In this document: positions 32,788-43,971 of the stretch, one piece after another
Layout: every line of letters starts with the position of its first letter
Position numbering within the stretch: the stretch's first letter is position 1
Source: Cryptomeria japonica
Taxonomy: Eukaryota; Streptophyta; Pinopsida; Cupressales; Cupressaceae
Length of the DNA: 64,000 nucleotides
Reading direction: 5' to 3'
Assembly (NCBI RefSeq): GCF_030272615.1
Contig: NC_081415.1
Coordinates: 104,586,796-104,650,795, forward strand
The notes under the pieces: model-generated
Databases searched by the model: none
The model's input: the letters and a program-made list of their open reading frames with translations, nothing else
Told to the model about the DNA's origin: nothing
Made by a program: the position numbers and the translations under genes

Positions 32788-33751
32788 CTTTTTGAGAATT
32801 AGGACTATCATTGGCATGATGGTCATGATGATTTGAGGAACAAGATTTATTTGAAGAAGAAGAGCCTTTAGATGGACAATATGTTTAATGTCTTGCAAGA
32901 TACTCCTTAAAGTTTTGAATTTTAAGGAGATCATCCATAAGTGAATGACGAGGATGTCCTAGACCTTCGATACTAGCTTGATAAGGAGGGTTTATAGGGA
33001 CTTCGATTCCTTGTTCATATTTTCCAAGTCCTTGTCATCTATAACTTTGTTTTGAGATTATGTTATAACCACTCCTATAAGAACTTTTTAACTCTACAAA
33101 AGAAGGACCATTAGCATGAATTTATTTAAAATTTGTAGTGTAAGTCCATATATGGAAGGCCCATAGGGAGAATTATATGAAGAAGGAATATCCTTTGTAG
33201 GGAATTTCTCCTTTCTATCATCATCATTCATATCCTCTTCGATAGGTTGGGAGGGAAGATCCTTATCATCTAAGGCTTCATATTTGCTTGATGTTATATG
33301 AGGAGATAGGTCCTAAAATGCATAACATCATCTTCCCTATAAATATTTTGATGTCTAAGATAAGCTCTAGGATGATAAGGAGGATCTAAAGGGATTGGTA
33401 AAACAATATTTTGATCTTGCTCCCCTTGTGCTAGGGTATGCCTATGAGAATAAGATGGTGTCATGTTGTTTTTCAATGCTTTCCTCCATTAAAGAGATTA
33501 TTGATAGGAGTATTGAATTTTTCCTCCTTCACATTATATATCCTAGGAGAGGAACAAGTGTTAATTTTGTTGATGTCATCTTCAAGGTTATCATTATCTA
33601 CAAAAGCCTTTATTTGATCTACACATGTAATGCATGTACTTAAAAATGTCATCATTAACCAACATATAACATGGATAAAAGCTTTTAGATATTATTTGCA
33701 AGTAGGAAACATATTAGAAACCCTAAAAATGCAATATGCAAGAGTACTATG
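32788..33751 (-). pseudogene. Element G gag-like remnant
   Basis: Minus-strand fragments in shifting frames include NIVLPIPLDPPYHPRAYLRH (about 33294-33476) and a more downstream piece with INPPYQASIEGLGHPRHS. They lie upstream of the knuckle remnant in the reading direction, as expected for gag. The frame is broken many times. Element C is inserted at 33752, so the 5' end of G is not visible next to it. Confidence 0.4.
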
Positions 33752-35020
33752 TGTAGACACATAAATTTGTCCACGAATTAAATTAATATCTAATATTCAT
33801 TTAATACTCTAATATTCCTCTATTAATTAAATTTATATTTAATTAATTCACTGTTAGCTTCTTCTTCTATCCTAGTTAAATAAATTTAATAAATTTATTT
33901 AATTACTAACTATAGTCTCATCTATTAAATAAATTAATAAATTTATTTAATTCCCCTTTCTTCTTATTTAAATAAACTAAATATTTATTTTAAAACCCTC
34001 ATCAAACCCCTATTTAAATAAATCATTATTTATTTAAAAATACCATCCACTTGCATTCTCCTAAAATGCAAGTTGCACTCCCTGTTTTAATTAAATAAAA
34101 CATTTATTTAAAAGGTCTATTTATCCTCACCCACTTGCTCACTAATCCTCTTCTAGATTCTTCTAAGCCCTTCTAAATTAGCCTAATCCCTCTTCTAATC
34201 ATTTGCACAATGCTTAACCAAAATTAACCCCCAACCCATCAATATCTCGACCATTTAAGACTCTTACAAAGTCATAAATGCTTCCCTTCTTCAACACACT
34301 AACCCACATGGGTCTTGACCCTTTAGTCAAGGCTTAAACATGGGTAAACTTTGCACAAGAGTTTACCCATTGGACAATAACCTTACTCCTAGATAATAGT
34401 TGTATCCAATAACCCAACCCACATGAGGTTACCCTCATGTCTTCTCAAGCATTAAATGCTCATTTCCTCTCCCTTCAAGCCATCTCATGCAAACACTTGT
34501 CATCATGGGATTGGGTTGAAAACCATCACATGGATCATGAATCATGCAATCTTGGCCCTCCACAAACCAGATCAATCTTGACCATTCAATCTTCTATTTT
34601 GCCTATAAATAGAACCCTTCTCCTCAAGCAAAGGAGGAAGCATTAGATCATTGTTACTATACTGGAATTAGCAGAGATACTTAGAGTTTTATCATAGCAT
34701 CACTCTTTGCATTTGCATAGCATATGTGTTTATTTTCAACCATCTTGAATCTTCATTTGGAATCCATGGTTAGTGCTAAAAGTTGAGAGCTCTATTCATT
34801 TGGAACTTGGAGAGGAGGGAGAGATAAAGACATCATGGAAGCATCTTAGGGAGGCTCTTCTCCTTTCTTGTTATTTTATTAATCTTATTTCATGCTTTTC
34901 GAATCTCCTTTGATATGTTTTTGGAATGGTTTTTAGTTCTTTGTTTTGGTTTTGTGGTTGAAACTAACATACTAACATTGAACTTTGGTTTTTGGCTCTT
35001 GTCCACATTTCCATGCATCA
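33752..35020 (+). repeat. Element C 5' LTR (1269 bp)
   Basis: Begins TGTAGACACATAAATTTG and ends CATGCATCA. U3 is AT-rich with TTTAATAAATTTATTTAAT repeats. TATA box TATAAATA at 34604-34611. The end is placed by the adjacent TTT spacer and primer site, in the same position as in A and B. Confidence 0.8.
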
Positions 35021-35023
35021 TTT

Positions 35024-35041
35024 TGGTGAACTCAACGTGAA
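35024..35041 (+). other. Primer-binding site of element C
   Basis: TGGTGAACTCAACGTGAA, three bases after the LTR end. It has one base difference from the element A site and is of the tRNA-Trp 3'-end complementary type. Confidence 0.75.
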
Positions 35042-38024
35042 TAATACACTAAGAAGTTAAAATTTTGGCTAACCTTTTGAAATTTGTAGGTTTTCACACA
35101 CAGGTTGTGTTACAAGCTAGCCTTGTCATTGCACCAAAAGATTGACCTGTCAATGCTCGATATAACCACTAGACTTATAGAATCCATAGGAGGTTGTTAA
35201 ACCATGTCACGAATTCCCGCGAGGGATGCTGGCCCATTGCCAACAATCCCCCTCCCAGTGTCACTCGTCACAGCCTGTGTGATTTGAACCTGTGACCAAT
35301 CTCTGATACCACTTGTTACAAGCTAGGGTTGTCGTTGCACCAAAATATTAACTTGTCAATGCCTGATACTACCACTAGACTTATAGAATCCACAGGACAT
35401 TGTTAAACCATGTCATGAATCCCTGCGAGGGATGCTGGCCCACTGCCAACAGATTACACTTTAGCGCCTTTTTCACCCGGATTAGCACCTTTGTCGTGCA
35501 TTTTAGTGCTTTTGTTGCGCATTGTAGCACCTTTGTAACCTGCTTCTCTACTTTAGTTATAGTGCTTTCATTGCATGTTCTAGCACTTATGTTCTAATTT
35601 GGCGCTTTTGCAGCTTATTGTAGCGCTTTTGTCTTACTATAGTGCTTTTGTAACAGGCAGAGAGCTAAAACTTGTAACCTCCAAGAAAATTTTAGGCTTT
35701 TGAGCCCACCGTTTGATCTAACAATTTAAAGGTTTTGTAGGGAGTAACGTTTTGTGTAGGTTCTCAAGGAGGTAGTTTAGTTATTTTACTTCTTTTTGTT
35801 AAAAAATTCTATTTTTTATACAAGAAGTCTTTAAAAGAACCTCATTTACTTTGTTACAAGGACCTAAAAGGAACAAGTCATTTTTTTTTGGTGCTTAAAA
35901 TGAACCTCATCTTTACTTTTTGCTACAAAGGGATTAAAAAGGAACAATGTTTCAATTTGGTGCAACTTAAAACAAACTCCACCTTCTTTTGGTGCTTAAA
36001 ATGAACCTCATCTTTACTTTTTACTACAAGGATTAAAAAGGAACAATATTTTAATTTGGTACAACTTAAAACAAACTCCATCTTCTTTTGGTGTTTAAAA
36101 TGAACCTCACATTTACTTTTTGCTACAAAGGTCTACACGACCTTGTTTTGTTGACCACAACTTTATTTTGTTGACCGGGTTTTTATTCCAAGTTTTCTTC
36201 CAAAAAGTTCAAATTATTGCAATTTTTGGTTAAAAAGAACCCCATGTTTGTTGGAGCAACATCTCCAAGTAGCAAATAGTTCACATGTGCAATGAAGGGA
36301 TAAAAAGAACAAGTGTTCATCATGTTTGAAAGTGGTAGGCATATGCTCTCCCCTTAATTGGGTGATCAAAAAGCCAAACTCACTATTTTACTTGCTTTCT
36401 TTCATTTCATGCAATAAGATAAATCATTTAGCAGGCCTGCCCTCCCGAGAAGCCCATAAGGTCAGTGAGAGGGGAACAACCTAAGTGGCAATGGCTAAAG
36501 CCAAGTGAATTCAAGCCACTATAAATAAATGTGTTTGTCAACAAAAGTTGCAAGCGACAAGTGCTACATGTTGTCATAACGACATCATGTATTCCTTAGT
36601 GCCTATAAGGTACATAAAAACTTGGAGAGCGTAACCTTTACAAGTTGGGATACCTCATTAACAGAGTAGAAGATGTTGTTGATTATGACCACTAGAACGA
36701 AACCCTCGCTATAAACTTTAGAAATAGAGGCCACACCAAGTCAATTATCCAAACATTTGTGATATCCTAAGTGCAAGGGTGGGGAAGAATCTACCCCCAA
36801 GATACTCACCATGTATCTCCCAAGAAGACAATCCAATTGAGGAGAAATTTTCTTTCGTTTACATTCTAGACAAAGGCAAAAAAATGAGAACACCTTAGGG
36901 TGTGACAGGGTTGGTTGAGTTGACGAAGTATCAAGTGTGGGCTTTTGATATTAGAAATTACCTTTTTGACAATAGTAGAGTCTATCTAATTTGTCTTTCA
37001 TTTTTTCAAAACCTGTGAAAACAAAAGGGGATTGGAAAATATCCTTGAGTGGATTTGAAAATATCCTAAACATACATCAATAGTTATCAAGAGAAAATAA
37101 GTGTTTCTATGTGCTTGTGTGCTTATCGTGTCTTCTTGTCAAAGAGATTATAAAACCAAAATAACACAAACAATTTCACACATTCTTAGAAAAGCCACTC
37201 ATGCTTCATGTTTCAAAATCTCTCAAACACTCCAAGAATTCAATCTATAGGAAAACCAAGAAGAAGAAAAGTGCAAAGAAATTCCAAAAGAAATGAAGCT
37301 TCTTGTACAAAAACGATAAGCTTTTGTTAAAACATTGCACTTTCATCCATTGATATCACGATTTTAGTCACAGTTTTACCGATGACTTTTAACTAGAACC
37401 ACTTGCATCTCAAGCTTTCTTTCAAAGAAGGGCTTTGTCATATCATCATAATTACGGTCAACATATTTCACCATCATACATTCCACAATCCACAATCACC
37501 TATTAGGATTTTTCAAAACACCAACTCATTTTCATCTTCCAAATCTTTCCAAAATAAAACATCATTATAAATTTCTTTCATCCTCCTCATTTCCAAAGTA
37601 AAAATCATCCAATTCATAGTCCCTTAGTAGAGATTCCAAGGTTCACCTACACTCCAAAATTCACATTACCTCAAAGATCCATCCCACTCTCAACACACAA
37701 AGGTCTTGTTCTTAGTTCTTTCGAGATATTGCTAATCACACCAACAAAATTACTCTCTAGTGTGTCTTTACATCTAGGATAAATCATCCTAAAAGACATT
37801 ACTAAGCATCTAGATAGGTTAAAACTAGCTTTCGAGTGCATCCTCTCAAAGCTAGGTAGCTTGTAATTTGTAAACACACACCTTGCTACACCTCATCTCT
37901 CAATTGTTGAAACACCAAACAAGAAAATCTAAAGAGAACTTTGTTGATACCCAACCTTTAGTGTAAGATATCAAACATCCACACAATACTTCGAACTCAT
38001 CATCATCATCATAATCATATCATC
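35042..38024 (+). other. Element C leader with several repeat blocks
   Basis: Untranslated. About 35106-35254 is repeated at about 35319-35453 (GTTACAAGCTAG...CTAGACTTATAGAATCCA; 213-bp spacing). About 35455-35660 holds many degenerate TAG(C/T)(G/A)C(T/C)TTTGT units. About 35885-36130 holds 2.4 tandem copies of a unit of about 103 bp (GGTGCTTAAAATGAACCTCA). The rest, including 36130-38024, has no repeat or ORF that I recognise. Confidence 0.65.
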
Positions 38025-39600
38025 TTGGAACTAAACAGGGGATCAACCACACACTTTGTACCCACCTCGCTTCCACGAATGCGCACTTCAAAAATGGCTA
38101 GGACTACGTCTCAAAGTCAGAGACAATCTCAAAATGAAATATGGGAAGAAGAAGAAGAAGAGAACGTTAACCCCTTTTCTGAAAGAGAAGGCCCAAACTC
38201 CCCTACACAAGCACAAATAGAAGAAGCAACTAGTAATCCTAGATTTAACAGACTCTCTAAGGAAATTCTCAAGGGAAATGTTGATGCCCATTTCCTAAGA
38301 CTTGCTCAAGAAGGAGTGAAACTCCCAACAAACTTTGACGTATCACAACTTAAGGATGTACCAGAACAAACCAAACATAGCCATCGATAAGAGAAAAATT
38401 AAGAAAACGGAAGGGCACAAAATACCCATAACTGTGATGATAACTATCAACAAGGGAATGTCCCACCTCCTCCCACAGAAATGGATATGTTTAGACAACA
38501 AATGCAAGACCTCACCCAACAAGTACACTCAGGAAGGTCACGAAAGCAATATGATCTCGAAGATATATTTCCATACCCATTTGATAGGAACACGATCATG
38601 CCTCCTTTCCCACACAATTTCAAAACACCAAAGTTTGACAATTACAAAGGGAAAGGCGATCCAAGAGACCGTGTGAGATAATTTTACTCTACTTGCTTAG
38701 AGGTGGTATATGAAGAAACATATCTAATGCACCTCTTCCCTCAAAGTTTACTCAGATCAGCCATACAATGTTTTCACATTTGCCAGGAGGAATACAAATA
38801 TTTGAGGACCTAATACAAAAATTGATCACTCATTATGCGCATAACATAGAACGAGATGTCTCCATGGCTGATCTATGCAATACTAAACAAAAGAATGGCG
38901 AGTTATTCTCAACATTCTTGCAAAGATGGAGACACATTTCTAGTAGACGTTCCTTCCCCATTCCAAAGGAACAATTAGTTGAAATTTTCATTTTAAACTT
39001 AAAATGAGGAAATGAAATTCTAATTAGACATCAAAATGTTTGGACACTTTTAAAGACGTGATAGCCCAAGGTCTTAAAATTGAGAAATCCCTTATCAAAA
39101 AGGGACTTGTTAAAATCTACAAATACAACAAGGATGGTCCACAACCAACCTACAACAGTGACAAACCCAAATTTTGGGCCAAAAACAAAAACACCATTAA
39201 TGATGGTGTTGTAGACGCACAAACTGTCAAAATTGCTCAACCTATAGTCCAAATTGTAGGGCAAGCAAATAATATCAACCCCCCCACTACCAACCAAGGA
39301 AATCTCCAGAACAATAAAGGCAATCAAACTCCCAATACGTAGCAAGAGGCACCTAAAAATAGGTACCCCACCTACAAACCCAATCACACATATACACCGT
39401 TATGAGAACCTCTTGAAAATATATTACGACAACTCATATCTTCTAATCTCATAACATTTCCTAAAACGTCAAATTATGAACCACATATTAAACCTTCATG
39501 GTGGAGAGATAATGATTATTGTGAATTTCATAAAGGAAAAGGACACAAAACAAATAGCTGGCATTGATTAAAGGATATCGTTCAAGACCTTGTTGATCGA
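38025..39600 (+). pseudogene. gag: Element C gag remnant
   Basis: Broken frames together follow element B gag: LRLAQEGVKLPTNFDVSQLK; a QQMQDLTQQV block; FPYPFDRNTIMPPFPHNFKT and KFDNYKGKGDPRDRV (38481-38681); MADLCNTKQKNGELFSTFLQ (38768-39007); then a linker with PKFWAKNKNTINDGVVDAQT. The knuckle is at about 39516-39573, with its last Cys replaced by Trp and a stop two codons later. Several stops and shifts make it non-functional. Confidence 0.8.
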
Positions 39601-39679
39601 GGTGATATAGAAGTGGATGGTCACAATGCTAAAACTTCCAATATAGATCATACCATGTTCAAAAATCCACTCCCATCAT

Positions 39680-40674
39680 ATGAGAAAGGAGGTCCTTCCC
39701 ATCAAGGTAAGAACCAAGATAACACGACAAACTATACACACTAACCATATACCTATATCATCAATAACCTTTATGATGCCAATGAACAAACTGCAACCAT
39801 TACAATCAAAGGTAAATATCTCGCATGCAACATTTTTACTCGACGTAGCAAGATTACTGTACAAGGAGCACCATCAAGAGTGGCATACATGCCCAAATAA
39901 TATAGCCTTGTGGACCAATTGGATAAGACGCTAGAACTTATCTCCATACTAGAGCTTTTGCGCTTATCACCCTCACATAAAACCATCTTAGACCAAGCTC
40001 TCGGAGAAGTGTCAGTTCCATCCAACCTCAATACAGATCAATTTCAAGCCATGGTTGGAAATATCAAATCATCACCATGTCTCACTTTTGCTAAGAATGA
40101 TGATGTGTCCTTTCAACAACCACATAACACCTTTCTGCACATTGAGGGATTCATACATAAACATAGAATCAAGTGAGTCTTGATTGACAATGGAGCTGAC
40201 CTTAACATCTATACCTTATAGTTAATCACAGCATTGGGATATGCAAAAGATGTATTATATTCCAGAAAGTGGATCACCATCAAGGCCTATGATGATGCAG
40301 AAAGCTCCTCTAAAGGGTGTGTTAGTCTACCAGTCAGGGTAGGACCTCTGGTGAAGAATGTGGTTTACCAAGTCCTAGACCTCCCTCTCCCATATAATAT
40401 CCTATTAGGTAGACTACAGATTCATGCCATGCAAACAATACCATCCACTTACCATCAATGCATCAATTTTCCACATAACAGAGTAGAGATTACCATCCTC
40501 GATGATTCCAACCCATTCGCCTTTTGCAATAATATAAGGCATCAACTTGAGATCACAGTCCCTAGTAACAGAGAAGCCAACATATCATCATCTTACATCC
40601 ACCTAGAAAAATCTCACAAGTCCACCAATCCCTACACCCAAACAAGAGAAGCTAAAAATCAAAGTAAAGGATGA
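39680..40674 (+). pseudogene. Element C protease region
   Basis: After a spacer domain (FQAMVGNIKSSPCLTFAKND, HIEGFIHKHRIK) the protease active site LIDNGADLNIYT reads at about 40183-40220, followed directly by a stop. The frame then runs from 40234 with WITIKAYDDAESSSKGCVSL and PYNILLGRLQIHAMQTIPST, the flap and C-terminal LLGR motif of gypsy proteases. The Asp is kept but the usual Ser/Thr is Asn. At least two breaks are visible. Confidence 0.75.
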
Positions 40675-41604
40675 AGGCCCAGGAGAGTATAATATTAGTC
40701 AACTTTTTTGTCTTGGCCAACTACCCCTCTCACCTAGGACTCATGGAAAACCACAAATGTCACTCAAGCCCCTTGTTGTACCCAACACTAATAAACTTGA
40801 TGGATTCATCCCAGACAGATCACAAGAACAGGAAACTATTGATGAAGACTTGGCAGGATGAATCTACAAAGACCCTTTTGATACAACTAGACAACAAATC
40901 AATATCCCTATAGAGAGGTATGGTAAAGGTTTTACCTTGATTCAAAAGATGGGCTATGAAGACCAGAGTGCATTGGGATCCCAAAAACAAGGTGTACAAG
41001 AGCCATTGCAACCATTGTTATAGCTAAGGGATAAAACTGGACTCGGATTCAATCCTGGTTCAGGAGGCTCTTCTAAGCTTGGGATTCCAAGCAAACAAAA
41101 GCAAAACACTTCCAAATTCATCCCTTCTAGAAGCAAGATAGTGTCCATTGCAGATCAACCTACAAGATCAAAAAATCCAAGTCACTAAAGCACTTCTCAA
41201 TTGAAGTCCACACATACAACAAGTAAGCAAAAGAGTTATGTTGCATGCCAAACCATCACTCCAGGGATAAAACTCATGTCCACTTCAGACACCCAAGCAA
41301 CAACAACAACCCCATTAGATACAACCTCTGAAGTAGCTTCCGACTAACCTTTCACACCTGCAAACACCCCTATAATATACAGTGATAGAGTTCCACCAAG
41401 TGATTCAGAGATGGATTCACATGAATGCGAGTGGGATTATTCATTTTCACAATCATCTGACGAGGACACTTTTGAGGTTAAGAAAGTCAAAGGAGATGCA
41501 TTTATTAAAACCTTTTGGGATCCAGATACTGAGGATGCTTCAGAAAGAAGCATGTCACCTCCTGAGCCTAATTATGAAGAGGATAGTGTGCTGCTAAAAA
41601 TTAG
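40675..41604 (+). pseudogene. Element C G-patch-like and spacer region
   Basis: YGKGFTLIQKMGYEDQSALG at about 40915-40980, followed by GLGF, resembles the G-patch segment found after protease in some plant gypsy elements. An acidic Ser-rich piece follows (SDSEMDSHECEWDYSFSQSS, 41400-41470), matching the same region of B. Homology ends near 41600, where LTR D is inserted. Confidence 0.55.
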
Positions 41605-42668
41605 TGTCAATTGTAATAAACAAGCACATAAATGAAAGAACAAATGAGAATAGGAAGCAAATTGAAAATTAAATAAATGCAAACCAATGGCCTCCTTTAA
41701 GATGTCCCATCTTCCTCTATTTTTGAGGACCTTGAAGGTGTTGGACTGTTGGTTCTCAACAAGTAATGACCTCCAAAGTGGCAACTCAAAAGTTGAGTAG
41801 CTATATGATCATGATAATGTAAATGCATGAGGCTAGGATGATTTGATGCATGATTATAACTAAGATGATTGATTAAGCTACATTATTTGATATGGAAACT
41901 AGACTAACATGATAAAAACTATCCTAAACATGATCTAATTACCAATTATGCTAAATATTAGAATGTAAATGCCTATAATAACTATGATGCAAGGGATTTC
42001 AAGAAGATTGATTGATGAAAATGAGGGGTATTTATAGGATTTCCTAGGCCAAAGATGAGGTGGTAGGAATCAATGATTTGGATTTGATCTGAAGATATCA
42101 AGAGCTAAAATTGAGGAAATTGGAGAAGAGGTTGGAGGGAGGGACACATGTCATCTTTGTGGTGACAAGTGTCAAGGAACCTTGCTCGTGAGAGGGCAAG
42201 TGTCCAAGGAGAGAGGACATGTGGCCAAAGTTCCGTGTGTCTCAAGGAGGGGATATCCAACCCATGGGAGGTTAGGATAAGGAAGCTAGGATGTGCAAGA
42301 TAGGGCAAGGTTAGTTAGACCCAGGATTAGATAGAATGGGTTAGGTTAGGGGGTAGTTAGGCTAGGTGGTTATAAGTTAGGAGCCATATGCTCAATTTGA
42401 ATTTAGAAATTTAAATAATTAAGAAAATGATAATTAAACTCAACAAACTTGGAATTTGTTAATTTCAATTATGGGATTAGAAGAATTGAATTGAATGGGG
42501 GGAATTAATTAATTGATCAAAAGGGGAGATATGAAATGAACTATATAAATAAATCAGTTAGATTTATTTACAAGTAGATGAATTAAGGGGGATTAATTAA
42601 ATCATTGTGAACTTAATTAATTGGGAAGGGTTGTTAATTAAATAACTAAGTATTTGATCAATTATCTC

Positions 42669-43929
42669 TGTATGCATGCAAAATTCATCTTAATAACAAT
42701 GTATCAATTAGAAACAAAGGGAAATCACGAATCCCTATCTAATCAAATAATCTAACAAACAAGACAATGAAATAATGCAATATCAAGAAATAAGAATTAT
42801 AAATCAAATCAATCAAAAACTCCCTATTCCAAGATTGCATATCGCTTCCATTGCTCTTCTCCTCTCTGTGGTATGATGGCTCTCAGATATTGCGTTGGTA
42901 ACCTGCAAGTGACACAAAGATTCAAAGTTCGTGATTATTGAAAATGGAGATTGAATGTTCAATTTATAGATTTTTGGATGAGATTGATTGAAAGGTGGAA
43001 CAAATTGATCAAGAGGTGGAACTCAGGTGAGCTCAAATGAAAATTGATAGTTGAACTGCTGATTGTAGGAGTGAAACAAAATAGATTGAATAGATTAATG
43101 GAGTCAACTGATTGAGAAAAAGCTGAGGGAAGAAAAAGAATGATTGGAGGAAATAAAGAGGATGACAAATAAAGCTTAATTTAGAAAAAGCTAACTAGAA
43201 GATGGAAATAGAAGTTGAAGAGATAAATGATTTAATTAATTAATTGATTGAATTAAGTAATTTAGCATGTGCTTGCATTTAGACTTAGATTTTCAATTTA
43301 ATCTTTGCATGATATTATTCAAATAATTAAATTTAATTAATTCAATTTAGCATTTGAATATATTTAGAACTTGACTTTGATTTTCAATTTGGTTTTTGAA
43401 ATCATGCACATGTAATTGAATTTGGAAGAAATTAGAAGAATGTGAAATTAAATGAAAGTAGAATTTGGGGATTTGGAAATGGAAGAATTAATTAGATAAT
43501 TAAATAATTTAACGAAACTATTTAATTATGTAGAAATGAAATTTAATTAAATAATAAAGATTATTTAATTTAAAAAATTAAATCATAATTAATTAAATAA
43601 TAAATATTTAATTAATATTTAGAAGAGGGTTGAATGATTAGATGATTAGAGATAGAAATTGAATAATTAGTAATTTATTTAAATAATAAAGATTATTTAA
43701 ATTGGGGAATTAATCAAAATTAATTAAATAATAAATATTTAATTAACATTAGAAAATGTTTAAAATGATTGAGTGATGATAGAATAGAAGATAGAATAAT
43801 TAGTAAGATTATGAGGAAATATGAAATTAGAAGAATAAGATTAATTAACTTAATTAAATAATTAAAGAATTATTTAACTAGAAGAATAATTAGTGCATGA
43901 TCAATGAGACATTTTTAGGTGTTTACATT
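42669..43929 (-). repeat. Element B 3' LTR (1261 bp)
   Basis: Left edge TGTATGCATG, right edge GTGTTTACA; on the minus strand it starts TGTAAACACCTAAAAATG. It aligns along its length with 56886-58145. AT-rich U3 at about 43200-43925; TATA-like motif on the minus strand near 42961-42970. Confidence 0.92.
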
Positions 43930-43971
43930 TGTCCCTCTTTGAGACAATGTTGAAACGATATTGTTTCAAAG
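43930..43971 (-). other. Element B polypurine tract and preceding hairpin
   Basis: On the minus strand AAAGAGGGACAAA directly precedes the 3' LTR. A perfect 7-bp stem, TTGAAAC (43952-43958) with GTTTCAA (43965-43971), lies just upstream of it. Confidence 0.7.
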
